From Chryseolinea soli (lineage in GTDB: Bacteria; Bacteroidota; Bacteroidia; Cytophagales; Cyclobacteriaceae), in assembly GCF_003589925.1 (NCBI RefSeq), contig NZ_CP032382.1:6076001-6140000 (forward strand): DNA of 64,000 bases. Reading direction: 5' to 3'. The stretch's first letter is position 1. The number at the start of each line of letters is the position of its first letter. The position numbers and the translations under genes are program-made. Below are positions 18,525-28,108 of this stretch, in pieces. The notes beneath the pieces are model-generated. The model was not told where the DNA came from and did not search any database. It was given only the letters and a program-made list of their open reading frames with translations.

Positions 18525-19559
18525 ATGACACAACAAGTTCCTTTCAATAGACAGCTTGCCACTCGCGAAACCATTATCCTTTTCGGTGTGTGGTTAACCA
18601 TTACCGCTTTTGTGCTTATGGTCGATAGGGAGTCAGAATTTATTTCTTCCTGGACGATCACGCTTCCCAGCGGTTGGCTGATGTATCACTTGTCGTTTCG
18701 TTATCTGTTTCCAAAAGCGCTCACCTTTCGGTTTCCCGTTCTGTTCTACATCGCCTGCATTTTTGTTTACTGCCTGGTGATCTTTTTTAGCACAGCCATG
18801 GTTCTCTCCGCTTTCATTGAGGAAGAAGGTTTTTTCATGGAATTGGGGGGCATCACGTTTTTCAGTTTGCTTTTAATCCTGGCTCCCGTGCAGTGGATTA
18901 TTTTCAAACGACTTGCCCGCGGCAACGAAGAACTCTTTTCGATCAAAAAGGAACTGGTGCAAACGGAAGCCAGCCTGGATTTTTTGCGTTCCCAAATAAG
19001 TCCACATTTTTTATTCAATGCTCTCAACACCTTATATGGCCTGGCCATTCATGAAAAAGCCGACCGCACCAGCGAGGCTATCGAAAAACTGGGCAGCATG
19101 ATGCGCTTCATGTTGCAAGAGAATGTTCAGGAGAAAATAGCACTCGTCCGCGACCTGGAATATCTCAACAACTACATCGCGCTGCAACGTTTGCGCACCG
19201 AGATCAGTCCGAACATCAGAATTCAAATCGCTATTCCGAAGGAGGCAGACCTTGCCCTACAGATTGCGCCCATGCTGCTCATTCCGTTTATTGAAAATGC
19301 TTTCAAACATGGCATCAGCTTGCGGGAAGAATCTCATATCCGGATTTCGCTGGAATTGAAACAATCAACCGTATACTTCGATGTGTTCAACACCAAACAC
19401 GTACGCCCGGAAAACGACCCTGAGAAAAACAGCAATGGCATCGGCCTCATGAATGTAAAGCAACGGCTGCAGCTGGTATACCCCGGCAAACATGAGTTGA
19501 CGATCCGGGAAACGGCCCTCGACTATTTTGTGCATCTTGTGATTAACTTAGGGCTATGA
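18525..19559 (+). CDS. LytS-type sensor histidine kinase
   Basis: A 344-aa membrane kinase with four N-terminal transmembrane segments (about 17-125), a short coiled coil, then a His_kinase (PF06580) domain with phospho-acceptor His161 in SQISPHFLFNALNTLYG. A HATPase domain follows with the N-box IPFIENAFKHGIS and a GIGLMNVKQRL G-box. It overlaps the response-regulator gene by 4 nt (ATGA), so the two are translationally coupled. No extracytoplasmic sensor domain is visible, so the signal may be read in the membrane. The neighbouring ABC exporter is a plausible output. Confidence 0.93.
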   Translation: MTQQVPFNRQLATRETIILFGVWLTITAFVLMVDRESEFISSWTITLPSGWLMYHLSFRYLFPKALTFRFPVLFYIACIFVYCLVIFFSTAMVLSAFIEEEGFFMELGGITFFSLLLILAPVQWIIFKRLARGNEELFSIKKELVQTEASLDFLRSQISPHFLFNALNTLYGLAIHEKADRTSEAIEKLGSMMRFMLQENVQEKIALVRDLEYLNNYIALQRLRTEISPNIRIQIAIPKEADLALQIAPMLLIPFIENAFKHGISLREESHIRISLELKQSTVYFDVFNTKHVRPENDPEKNSNGIGLMNVKQRLQLVYPGKHELTIRETALDYFVHLVINLGL

Positions 19560-20260
19560 AAGCAATTGCGGTTGACGATGAACCCATGGCACTGGAAGTA
19601 GTGCGCTCGCACGCCTCCAAAGTTCCGTTCCTGGAATTAAAAGCCGAGTTCACCGATGCCTTCCAGGCGCTGGAATACTTGCAGAAGGAAAACATCGACC
19701 TGATTTTTTTGGATATTAAAATGCCTGATATCTCCGGTATCGAGTTTTTCAATAGTCTGCGCAAAAAGCCGCTGCTCATTTTCACAACCGCCTACAGCGA
19801 GCATGCCGTTACCAGTTTTGAAATGGACGCCATCGATTATTTGCTGAAACCATTCTCACTGACCAGGTTCCTCCAGGCGTGCAACAAGGCATTTGAACTG
19901 TATAACTATCGAAACACTACCGGAACCAGCGATCATGTATATCTTAAAACCGGTTACGAGCAGGTAAAAGTGATGTACGATGAAATTCTTTACCTGGAAG
20001 CCACCGGCAACTATGTAACGTTTGCGTTGAACGATAAAAAAGTGTTGGCCCGCAGTACCTTTGCAGAAGCTATTCATTGGCTGCCGCAGCAAAAATTTAT
20101 ACGGGTGCATCGTTCGTACATGGTACCGGTAAGTAAAATTGAAAAAGTGGAAAAGCACCAGGTCACAATCGGTGCCCATAAAATACCCGTGAGTGAAGCA
20201 TACCAGCAGCAGTTGCAGCTTATGCTGAGGAACGGAATGGGTCACGATCATGTCATATAG
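19556..20260 (+). CDS. LytTR-family response regulator
   Basis: A 234-aa regulator. The receiver domain (1-115) has the acidic pair in VDDEP, phospho-acceptor Asp53 in LIFLDIKMPD and Lys in LLKPFS. The LytTR DNA-binding domain (about 128-230) shows ILYLEATGNYVTF and FIRVHRSYMVPVSKIEKV. It partners the upstream LytS-type kinase through the 4-nt overlap. LytTR proteins bind paired direct repeats; I could not identify such a site with confidence in the 18.3-18.5 kb spacer. Confidence 0.93.
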   Translation: MKAIAVDDEPMALEVVRSHASKVPFLELKAEFTDAFQALEYLQKENIDLIFLDIKMPDISGIEFFNSLRKKPLLIFTTAYSEHAVTSFEMDAIDYLLKPFSLTRFLQACNKAFELYNYRNTTGTSDHVYLKTGYEQVKVMYDEILYLEATGNYVTFALNDKKVLARSTFAEAIHWLPQQKFIRVHRSYMVPVSKIEKVEKHQVTIGAHKIPVSEAYQQQLQLMLRNGMGHDHVI

Positions 20261-20368
20261 CTGCTGGGCAGCCAGTTGTGTAGTAATAGTTATATAATTT
20301 ATATTATGTTAAATACAATTCTTGATAGATACTGACCGGAAAGGACTGTCACCTTCTCCCACTTCCTT

Positions 20369-21019
20369 TTAATTAGTCTGGAGGCTGAGAATCTTTTCAA
20401 ATACATAGCCTGCGCCAATGAATAGACTTCCAACAACATATAGAGTTGTAAAAATCGAAGACCAAAAATCCTCCAATTGATGTACTGCTTCAAGAAGTCC
20501 AGCTAACGAGTTGTCGAGTCGTTTATAACTTGAATTAAACAGTCTAGATACCAAATCAAAGTTTGTGGAAACCTTAGTATATTCTTCTCGAGTCATATAG
20601 GGTTGAGTTGGCTCAAACAGCTTTTCCTTGAAACGCAACAAGCTGTCATAACTGGCAACATGATCTGTAGCTTTTCCGTGGCCGATTGTTAGCAAATCCA
20701 TGTAAATCTTTGTTAATCGCCCTTTATAGAAAGCTAGCTCCATGCTATCCATGCGATCTCTGACCACTGCGATTTCAAAACTGGAGCGATTTATCTCCAA
20801 AATATTAGCCATAACCTGGGCGCCTTTCAATTTTTCAACCTCCTCGCTCCATGCCTGCTGAAAAGTTCTTTCAACAATCCAAGAACTAAAGATGATGAGC
20901 CCCCCAAGCACCTGACAAATAACCGCAAGATATGGCCGGTGATACCAGTTCCTTATGATGACAGGCTGTTTAGGTCCTGCCTTAGATATTACTACGCTTT
21001 CCTTACTACGCTTTTTCAT
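20369..21019 (-). CDS. hypothetical membrane protein
   Basis: A 216-aa protein read from ATG 21019; an in-frame TTG lies 6 nt upstream. A basic N-terminus precedes a transmembrane segment (about 28-48, AVICQVLGGLIIFSSWIV). A charged, probably helical middle part follows (about 50-185), and a second hydrophobic segment (about 188-206) precedes a short tail. I do not recognise the family. Both ends would be cytoplasmic, with the middle outside. It is a single gene, convergent with the LytTR gene and divergent from the Bor-like gene. Confidence 0.6.
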   Translation of the reverse strand: MKKRSKESVVISKAGPKQPVIIRNWYHRPYLAVICQVLGGLIIFSSWIVERTFQQAWSEEVEKLKGAQVMANILEINRSSFEIAVVRDRMDSMELAFYKGRLTKIYMDLLTIGHGKATDHVASYDSLLRFKEKLFEPTQPYMTREEYTKVSTNFDLVSRLFNSSYKRLDNSLAGLLEAVHQLEDFWSSIFTTLYVVGSLFIGAGYVFEKILSLQTN

Positions 21020-21304
21020 TTTCAAAATGCCAACTTAATGAACTAAAATATATCATTTTTTTTGTTGCCCGATGTTAAAAATTTCCTTTACTCACAAGGG
21101 CCACAAGGTGCCCCTCCCTTTCATTTCACTTACAACAGTGATGCGACGTCTAATCTCATTTAATCGGGCAAATTACCTACATTCGGGTATTGGCAGGCAA
21201 CCTAATATATTGTTACTTAATCAAAGTCGCAACATCATTGACGGAACCGGAATCTGCGGCACTATTTCATCCTTTCGATTCATAACCCTCAAATCACCAA
21301 GGAA

Positions 21305-21664
21305 ATGAAAACGTCTCATAGGTTTTTTAAAACAGCATCCCTCCTGTTTATCTTCATCTTATTCTCCCTCTCCCACTCCAGTTGCGCCGTCACCCACGTC
21401 TACCAAGCCGGTGGTCCGGACGGCCGCGAAATGGGCAACCAACCCGGCACCGAATGGGAAAGCGATCACACTAACGTGTTTCTCTGGGGTGCTATACGCG
21501 ATGATGTGAGGATCGAGAACTGCAAGCTTGGTGATGGTACGCGTCTGAATATTGAAGAGATAAAAATTGAAAGGAACTTTGGCCATCAGTTGGCCATGAT
21601 CGTGACGCTGGGCATCTGGCAGCCTGCGAAGATCAGTTGGAGATGTGCTAAACCTGTTAACTGA
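21305..21664 (+). CDS. small Bor/Iss-like lipoprotein
   Basis: A 119-aa protein with a lipoprotein signal peptide (lipobox SHSSC, Cys27). The mature part has the pattern of Bor/Iss-type outer-membrane lipoproteins: a VFLWGAI segment, a central Cys (ENCKLGDGT) and a C-terminal LAMIVTLGIWQPAKISWRC. It starts a four-gene run on the plus strand and is followed 7 nt later by the FAD-linked oxidase. The Bor resemblance is by eye and moderate; Bor is linked to serum resistance in enterobacteria, which need not apply here. Confidence 0.65.
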   Translation: MKTSHRFFKTASLLFIFILFSLSHSSCAVTHVYQAGGPDGREMGNQPGTEWESDHTNVFLWGAIRDDVRIENCKLGDGTRLNIEEIKIERNFGHQLAMIVTLGIWQPAKISWRCAKPVN

Positions 21665-21671
21665 AACGGCT

Positions 21672-23150
21672 ATGATCAAAAGAAACGGGCCGAGGACCTG
21701 GAAAAATATCCATGTCACCAACACGCTATCCTTGGAGGATCTTATTGATGTCGACAATTCCAATGCGCAGCGTCCATTGCAAAGCGCCTACGATTTTCTG
21801 AATCAAGCCAGCGGAGATTTGAATGCCTTGATCCAGGAGGCGAAGGCAAAGAAAAAGAAACTTCGTGCCATTGGTTCTGCGTGGGCACTCTCCCCCATCC
21901 AATCTACCGAGCATTGGCTGGTCAACAACAAATTATTAAACAAGTGTTTTGAGGTAGATGCAGATTGCTTTCATGCCGACTATCCACAGGATCAGCGACC
22001 GCTCCTGGTCATCGCGCAATGTGGGATCTCTATCGCCGAATTAAATGTCTACCTGGAATTGCCGCGGGGAACGGGCAGGCCTGCGCGTGCGATGAAGACC
22101 ACGGGCATAGGCGCCGGCCAGACGGTTGTGGGCGCTGTATCGGGAAATACGCACGGCGCCGCGGTAAATTTTGGGGCCTTGCCCGATTTTGTTGCCGCGA
22201 TTCAATTGTGCAACGGTACGGATAAGCCCATTTGGATCGAGCGAAGCGATCGCCCCGTCATGAATGAGACCTTTTTCGACCGGATCCAATCCAGGCCGGT
22301 CCGCGACAACGACATTTTCAATTCGGCGCTGGTGAGCTTTGGTGCCTTTGGGATCATCACGGCTTTTGCCATTGAAACGGCACCGCTGTACCAGATCGCC
22401 TTCCCGCCGATCAGAGAAGTGGACGAGCCAAAGCTGGCCTCCCTCCTGGCGGATCCGGGCTATTATTCAGGGCTCTATCATCTGGAGGCGGTTTTCAACC
22501 CGCATGAAGATTCCTATTTTCTTATTGAAGGAACCAAGGTGAACTATGAGGAAGGTCACCCCATTCCCAAGCCGTTGTGGATCGTGAGCAATGCTTCGGG
22601 TTATGCACCGGGCGATCGGGTCGGGAGGCTTCTACTTAAATTGCCGTTTGTTTCTGCGGCGCGAAAGTCTAAGATCCAATTCAAGCAATATTTAAAGAAT
22701 GCGGTATTGACGGACGTGCGCGGCACATCAGGACAACTTTTCACAGCAACGATCACGTATTTGGAAGGTTTTATTGAAACCGCATTGGCTGTTTCCATTG
22801 ATGATGTTATCGCGACCTTTCGGCTGTTAAAGCAAGGGCATCCGGGCGACGCCTTGTTTGGGTTCACGTGTCACGCCCCGAAGTCGGTCGTGGTTGAATT
22901 CGGAATGCTTCACGATTCGGATTATCCGAAATTTGAAGAGCTGCTGTTAACAAAATTAAGAGGTGCGGGAATTCGTTATAGCCTTCACTGGTCAAAGAAT
23001 TCGCTGATCGATCCGACAAGGCTTCTGCAGATGTATGGCGGCGATCGGATCGAGACGTGGAAGAGAAGCCGGCTCACGTTGTTCAACGGCGATATGGACT
23101 TGATGGATGTTTTCAATCACCGCGACCTAAAAACAGCAGGGCTTGCGTAG
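21672..23150 (+). CDS. FAD-binding (PCMH-type) oxidoreductase
   Basis: ATG at 21672 lies 7 nt after the previous stop. The 492-aa protein resembles the VAO/PCMH flavoproteins that include aldonolactone oxidases: KKKKLRAIGSAWALSPI (N-terminal FAD loop), VGAVSGNTHGAAVNFG (the GxxTHG pyrophosphate loop), NSALVSFGAFGIITAFAIET, and a C-terminal substrate domain. No signal peptide was seen. No His or Cys flavin-linkage site is certain. It is the second gene of the Bor-like, oxidase, lipoprotein, phosphoesterase run; the substrate is unknown but could be a sugar lactone or polyol. Confidence 0.8.
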   Translation: MIKRNGPRTWKNIHVTNTLSLEDLIDVDNSNAQRPLQSAYDFLNQASGDLNALIQEAKAKKKKLRAIGSAWALSPIQSTEHWLVNNKLLNKCFEVDADCFHADYPQDQRPLLVIAQCGISIAELNVYLELPRGTGRPARAMKTTGIGAGQTVVGAVSGNTHGAAVNFGALPDFVAAIQLCNGTDKPIWIERSDRPVMNETFFDRIQSRPVRDNDIFNSALVSFGAFGIITAFAIETAPLYQIAFPPIREVDEPKLASLLADPGYYSGLYHLEAVFNPHEDSYFLIEGTKVNYEEGHPIPKPLWIVSNASGYAPGDRVGRLLLKLPFVSAARKSKIQFKQYLKNAVLTDVRGTSGQLFTATITYLEGFIETALAVSIDDVIATFRLLKQGHPGDALFGFTCHAPKSVVVEFGMLHDSDYPKFEELLLTKLRGAGIRYSLHWSKNSLIDPTRLLQMYGGDRIETWKRSRLTLFNGDMDLMDVFNHRDLKTAGLA

Positions 23151-23170
23151 GTCGAGAAATAAAAATCATT

Positions 23171-23839
23171 ATGTGTACGAACCTCCGGCATCATTTCTCT
23201 AAAGATCCAGATCCAGCTGACAGCGTGCGTTTTGCTACGCTGATGTTGTTCTTGTTTGTTCTTGTTATTTCCTGCAAGCCAAAAATAGACTCCTTTGTTA
23301 CGAAGGTGGCCGGCATAGAAACCAAGACCATCGGCGCTAACGACTCGCTCGAAGTTCACTGGAAAGTGCGTGGCAAGCCGACGCTTCTTTATCATGAGGT
23401 GATCGATTCAAGCGGGCTCGACGTCGAGAAATTCGTGCAACTCACCCTCCTGGTTAAAAAGGGAAAGAAAGAACCGGCCCTCGGGCTCATTTTTGTCCAG
23501 GTCTTGCCACAGGAAACCAGCAACCTGATCGTTTTTGACGAGCCGATTTTTACAAACGACAGCATCATCTTCAAAGGCGTCAAAAGTCCTTCGCGGTGGG
23601 GAAATTTCTTTTTGATCAAGTCCGTAAGATCTACCATGGGCAGACCTTGGACCGTGTTCCATGGGGGTAAAAAAATTGAATTGTCCAGGGACAGCATACC
23701 CTTCTCCGGTTTGGAGGGATTTAATATCGCCGGTCCGTGGGAGTTCCGATCGTTGCTCACACCGGAAGAAAAATCAGACCACCGGAAAGCCCCTGTGGAA
23801 GTAAACATTCAAGCGATCATTTATCATAAAAACAAATAA
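23171..23839 (+). CDS. hypothetical lipoprotein
   Basis: ATG at 23171, 20 nt after the oxidase stop, gives 222 aa. A hydrophobic segment (LMLFLFVLVISC) ends in a lipobox Cys35. Met25 (23243) is an alternative start that would give a more typical short lipoprotein signal. The mature part is beta-rich, with no motif I recognise. It lies between the FAD oxidase and the phosphoesterase gene, 8 nt before the latter's start, so it is surely co-transcribed. Confidence 0.6.
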   Translation: MCTNLRHHFSKDPDPADSVRFATLMLFLFVLVISCKPKIDSFVTKVAGIETKTIGANDSLEVHWKVRGKPTLLYHEVIDSSGLDVEKFVQLTLLVKKGKKEPALGLIFVQVLPQETSNLIVFDEPIFTNDSIIFKGVKSPSRWGNFFLIKSVRSTMGRPWTVFHGGKKIELSRDSIPFSGLEGFNIAGPWEFRSLLTPEEKSDHRKAPVEVNIQAIIYHKNK

Positions 23840-23847
23840 CGCGCGAC

Positions 23848-25203
23848 ATGATAGACCAGGTTAAAACGATCGTGCTCCTCATGTTTGAGAACCGGTCATT
23901 CGATCACATGCTGGGGCACCTGAGTTTGGAAAACCTTTTGCCCGTGAATGGATTGAAAAAGCCCCTTCAAAATTTTTCAAATGCATTTGAAGGTGACCGC
24001 TATTCCGCGTACAATTTTCCCAAGGATGTCCGGCTGCCGTTTGACCTGCCGCATGAGTATGATGAAGTGGCCGCACAACTCGCATGGTCTGACGCACAAC
24101 AGAAATTTACCATGGGTGGCTTTGTGAAAGCCTATGCAGCCTTCACGGGCGTCGGTCCCAATGCCCGGACCGAGCCCATGGGATTTTTTAAATCCACGCA
24201 GGTGCCGGTCACCAGTTTTCTTGCGCGCACGTTTTGCACGTGTGACAATTGGTTTTGCTCGCTGCCCACCGGCACCCAACCCAACCGCACCTTTGCCTTC
24301 TCCGGCGATACGTTCAAATACAAAAATTTAGGTCTCCCGACCGTTCCGATTGATGGCGATACCAACCTCTTTAGCTGGATGAACCGGAATGGCGTCCGGT
24401 GGCGGGTCTATCATGACGGGTTATCGTTCTTCGTCCTCTATCCTTCTTTGTGGCCTTTGGTGCTGAGTCCTAATTTCAGGGATTATGAATACCTGGCCAG
24501 CGACGTACAAAATGAAGCGGCCGACTCAGCACCCGAAGTGATCATCATTGAACCGTCATATCAGGATGCCCCGCATGTAGGCCCCGATCGTCCAAATGAC
24601 AATCATGCGCCGCTGGCCATCGGATGGGGTGAAGATTTTTTGAGACGGACCTATGAAGCCCTCGCCTCCAATCCGGCTCGCTGGGCGAGTACGGTGATGG
24701 TCGTTTACTATGATGAGCATGGCGGATTTTATGACCATGTCGCACCTCCCCGCATTGAGTATAAGCTTCCCGACAATTCGTATCGATTTCAAAGTCTAGG
24801 CCCAAGGATCCCCGCCATTGTCGCGTCGCCGTTGGTGCAGAGTGGATCGGTTTGCCATACGCTGCTGGATCATACCTCCGTACTTCAGTTGATGGCAGAA
24901 AAATTTACGCCCGGGAAACCCTATTCCGACACGGTTGCAAAGCGAAAAGCTGCGGGCATTGGCAGCGTTTCTGCAGCCCTCACCAATCCCAATCCACAAC
25001 CCGCTCCGCCACCGCCTTCACAGCCTTTGGCCGTTCAGAGTGTACTGGGAGCTTCCATCGTCAATGGGCCATCGGGCGCTGTTAGTGAGTCGTTCGAGGC
25101 GGCAGCCCTTGAAATGATTAAACAATATCCAAAAGAAGTGAATGAAAAATACCCGGAACTCATCCAGTGGAAGACCTCGGTGGCGAACGCCAGAAAAACC
25201 TGA
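23848..25203 (+). CDS. phosphoesterase family protein (phospholipase C/AcpA-like)
   Basis: A 451-aa member of the PF04185 phosphoesterase family. The metal and active-site signature VLLMFENRSFDHMLG begins at residue 9, PTGTQPNRTFAFSG follows near 140, and the second metal cluster VVYYDEHGGFYDHVAPP lies near 290. A Pro-rich linker (PNPQPAPPPPSQP) and a helical tail end the protein. Unusually there is no signal peptide before the catalytic core, although most relatives are exported by Tat. Substrates in the family include phospholipids and phosphomonoesters. Last gene of the four-gene run. Confidence 0.9.
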   Translation: MIDQVKTIVLLMFENRSFDHMLGHLSLENLLPVNGLKKPLQNFSNAFEGDRYSAYNFPKDVRLPFDLPHEYDEVAAQLAWSDAQQKFTMGGFVKAYAAFTGVGPNARTEPMGFFKSTQVPVTSFLARTFCTCDNWFCSLPTGTQPNRTFAFSGDTFKYKNLGLPTVPIDGDTNLFSWMNRNGVRWRVYHDGLSFFVLYPSLWPLVLSPNFRDYEYLASDVQNEAADSAPEVIIIEPSYQDAPHVGPDRPNDNHAPLAIGWGEDFLRRTYEALASNPARWASTVMVVYYDEHGGFYDHVAPPRIEYKLPDNSYRFQSLGPRIPAIVASPLVQSGSVCHTLLDHTSVLQLMAEKFTPGKPYSDTVAKRKAAGIGSVSAALTNPNPQPAPPPPSQPLAVQSVLGASIVNGPSGAVSESFEAAALEMIKQYPKEVNEKYPELIQWKTSVANARKT

Positions 25204-25301
25204 GAACGGATGATCAAATCTGGATTAGCCATGCGATTTTTATCCGGAACATTTTTTTGGGATAAGGTCACTTTTCAAAAAAAGAGATACCTTCGAAACG
25301 C

Positions 25302-25904
25302 ATGGGATTATTCGACAAATTCAAAAAAGACAAAGCAAAAACTACCGACAACGGAGTTTTGGGACCAACCTTTCTTGACGGACTGACGGAACAAATAAAT
25401 GAGCCGAAGGACCTGCAGAAGCACGAATGGAGAAGACGATTGAAAACCCCTTCCGGGCAAAAGAAATTCAAGATCAAGTATTTTGGGCAATTGCATGCTG
25501 ACTATCAAAACCTGATTGTCGGTCTCAATGGCACGCCTGCGCTGGTCGTAGCCGTTGAACCGGTTAGCGGAGAAGAAATTTTGATATTTGACGGTTGCCT
25601 GCATGGCTACAATGCCATGTTCTGTGACCACTATTCTGAACAAACGAAAAACAGGAAGGCGGACAAACTATATCAGGCCCACGATGGCACGGATATGTTT
25701 GAGCTAACGATCTCGACGTACAATGGAGTTGACTTCGATGACGAGTTTGCAAGTGACGTGGATGCCGATGGGTTTATTGAGCTGATTGATGGTACGAAGG
25801 TCGAGGTGGAAACAGCAAAGCGAAACGGATTTGATACGTTGCAAATTTTTGGCATAGCCGAAAGCGGCAAAGTGATTGAAATTGTTTCTGAAGAATTGGC
25901 TTGA
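25302..25904 (+). CDS. hypothetical cytoplasmic protein
   Basis: A 200-aa soluble protein starting MGLFDKFKKDK, with no signal peptide and no membrane segment. The body is alpha/beta with many acidic residues and ends in a strand-rich segment. I do not recognise the family. It stands 98 nt downstream of the phosphoesterase gene and could have its own promoter. Codon use looks like its neighbours, so it is probably a real gene. Confidence 0.6.
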   Translation: MGLFDKFKKDKAKTTDNGVLGPTFLDGLTEQINEPKDLQKHEWRRRLKTPSGQKKFKIKYFGQLHADYQNLIVGLNGTPALVVAVEPVSGEEILIFDGCLHGYNAMFCDHYSEQTKNRKADKLYQAHDGTDMFELTISTYNGVDFDDEFASDVDADGFIELIDGTKVEVETAKRNGFDTLQIFGIAESGKVIEIVSEELA

Positions 25905-25985
25905 ATACGGGCTACCGGCAGCCCACTCCCACCGGCCTTTCGACGCTGCCTGAATGTCAAGCACAGCCGATCTTTGGGAGCGGAG

Positions 25986-28106
25986 TCAAACCTCCAATCC
26001 CCGCGGCACGAGAGGCAGCGTATAAAGTCTTTTCCCCGTAGCATTAACGATCGCATTTCGCACCGCCGGTGCAATGCCAATGATCGGCGTCTCCCCCGCT
26101 CCTGCCGGTGGAATATCTTTTCGGTTCAACATAACAATGTCCAGCTTCGGAACGTCACCAAACCGGGGAACGCGGTAGGCTGAGAATTTTGGGTTCAGGA
26201 TCTTGCCATCCTTAAAATCGATCCACTCAAACAACGCACCACCAAGACCCTGAATGATCGAGCCCGTGATCTGGTTCTCCAAATGATTCGGATTAATAAT
26301 GCCCCCACATTCAAACGCAACAGCCGCTCGCAGCACCTTGATGTCGTTTTCGTTTCGGTCGAATGCGATCTCTGCGCAGGCCGCAACGTAGCTTCCCTTC
26401 TCCTCTCCGCAGGCGATACCAAAGCCGTGATCTTTTTCCGGTTTGGCTCCTCTCCATCCAAAAGCTTTTGCCGCAGCTTCGAGAACGTCTTTCATTCTTT
26501 GCTCGGACAAATTTTTAAGGCGGAATTCAAGCGGATCGATTTTCAGCTCAGCGGCCAGGTCATCCATGATGGATTCACGGGCAAAATTGTTTGCCGTGGC
26601 GGCGAGTCCGCGGTATGAGCCTTGTCGCAACGGTGAGTCTGATGGATGAAATTGTATCGCGGTATTTTTAACTTCATAAGGTGTGTCGATGCCCGAACCT
26701 CCTGAATTATAATTATGAAATTCCCACGAGGTGAGGATCCCGCTTTTATCCGCACCGGCCTTCACATCGATGACACCTGCGGGGCGAAAATAGGCCCAGG
26801 TAAATTCTTCTTCCCGCGTCCATACTACTTTCACCGGTGTCCCGGCTTCTTTCGCGAGCCTCGCGGCTTCGACGCCGGCTTCTCCGGTGTGTTTGCCTCC
26901 ATAGCCGGATCCGGTATCGGGCTGAATGACCCGGATGTTCTCTTTGGGCATCTGGAAAACATCGGCCAGGTCTTCCTGCACACCAAACGGCCGCTGCGTG
27001 CCTGTCCAGACGGTGAGCTTATTCCCCTCCCACTGGGCAACACCAGCACGCGGCTCCAGGGGCACGTGCGCAATGTAATCCACATGAAAGGTTTGCTCGG
27101 CGCTTGCCGCTGCTTTCGAAAATGCCGTTGAAACATCCCCCGATACCTTCCCGCGATCGTCGTTCTTGCTCGTGTTCCTGAGGTGATCAAATATTTCCTT
27201 TCGGGAAGGCTGTGGCTCGAATTTCCATTCTGCTTTTATCGATTGTAATGCTTTGTTTGCGGTCGAAAGATCACCGGCTGCCACACCAATGAAGTTTTTA
27301 TCATGGACGACCACCACACCAGGTATTTTTTTTGCATCGGAAATGTCTGCGGAAACCAGTGTTGCGCCATAGGCTGGAGCGCGCAGAATTTTGCCATACA
27401 ACATGCCGGTAAGTTTCATGTCCGAGACATATTTGTGTTGCCCGGTGACAAACGACTCGCCATTCACTTTTTTAACAGACGTGCCGGCGATCTTCCACGC
27501 GTCGATCTTCTTCAAGACAACTTTCTCATCGACGGCCTGGACGAGTTGCTTGCCCTTGACGATCTTACCGATAGGCGTCATCTGTTTCGTGTCCGGGTTC
27601 GTCACGTTGCCCTTGCTGATGTATAACAGGGATCGTTCCGTCTTCCATTCGGTTGCCGCGAGATCCAGGATGAGTTCGCGTGCCGAGGCTGCGGCTTTTC
27701 TCAGTTGTGGGCCCATGTAGGGTGTTGACCGGCTTCCAAACGTGCCGCGGTCGTAAGGTGTCAACGTGGTGTCGCCGAGGATCATCGTGATCTTTTCCAT
27801 CGGAACATCAAGTTCTTCCGCCACCACCTGTGCGAGGGAGGTCCTGATATTTTGCCCCACTTCTGCTTTGCCGCTATAGATCGTAACCGCGCCGTCTTCC
27901 CCAATGTGGAGCCATGCGCCGATCTGATTTTCCGGCAACGCGTCGGCCGATAACCCATAACTCGTATTGACCGTCGCAAGGGTTATGGCGATGCCACTTC
28001 CGAGTACGCTAAAAAATTCCCGTCTGTTCATTGTAAAATGATAGGACGGCCGCTCGGAAAGCTCGTATTGCTCGGGAGCAAAACCGGTTTCGTGTTTCGT
28101 CTCCAT
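25986..28106 (-). CDS. molybdopterin-binding subunit, xanthine dehydrogenase family
   Basis: ATG at 28106 gives 706 aa; longer frames run into the 2Fe-2S gene. An N-terminal twin-arginine-like segment (NRREFFSVLG followed by a hydrophobic stretch) suggests Tat export. The protein resembles the isoquinoline 1-oxidoreductase beta-type large subunits: GSGYGGKHTGEAG, a SPLRQGSYRG segment near the cofactor, and the catalytic Glu in PPAGAGETPIIG near the end. It would hydroxylate an aldehyde or N-heterocycle at a Mo-cytosine-dinucleotide centre. Its start is 2 nt downstream of the 2Fe-2S subunit's stop. No cytochrome subunit gene is adjacent. Substrate unknown. Confidence 0.93.
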   Translation of the reverse strand: METKHETGFAPEQYELSERPSYHFTMNRREFFSVLGSGIAITLATVNTSYGLSADALPENQIGAWLHIGEDGAVTIYSGKAEVGQNIRTSLAQVVAEELDVPMEKITMILGDTTLTPYDRGTFGSRSTPYMGPQLRKAAASARELILDLAATEWKTERSLLYISKGNVTNPDTKQMTPIGKIVKGKQLVQAVDEKVVLKKIDAWKIAGTSVKKVNGESFVTGQHKYVSDMKLTGMLYGKILRAPAYGATLVSADISDAKKIPGVVVVHDKNFIGVAAGDLSTANKALQSIKAEWKFEPQPSRKEIFDHLRNTSKNDDRGKVSGDVSTAFSKAAASAEQTFHVDYIAHVPLEPRAGVAQWEGNKLTVWTGTQRPFGVQEDLADVFQMPKENIRVIQPDTGSGYGGKHTGEAGVEAARLAKEAGTPVKVVWTREEEFTWAYFRPAGVIDVKAGADKSGILTSWEFHNYNSGGSGIDTPYEVKNTAIQFHPSDSPLRQGSYRGLAATANNFARESIMDDLAAELKIDPLEFRLKNLSEQRMKDVLEAAAKAFGWRGAKPEKDHGFGIACGEEKGSYVAACAEIAFDRNENDIKVLRAAVAFECGGIINPNHLENQITGSIIQGLGGALFEWIDFKDGKILNPKFSAYRVPRFGDVPKLDIVMLNRKDIPPAGAGETPIIGIAPAVRNAIVNATGKRLYTLPLVPRGLEV

Positions 28107-28108
28107 CG

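Noticed and set aside
20264..20285. Possible terminator after the LytTR gene
   Set aside because: GCTGC/GCAGC forms a 5-bp stem with a 3-nt loop but no T-run follows on either strand.
25909..25926. Hairpin after the hypothetical 200-aa gene
   Set aside because: The 5-bp GGGCT/AGCCC stem lacks a T-tract, so I do not call it a terminator.
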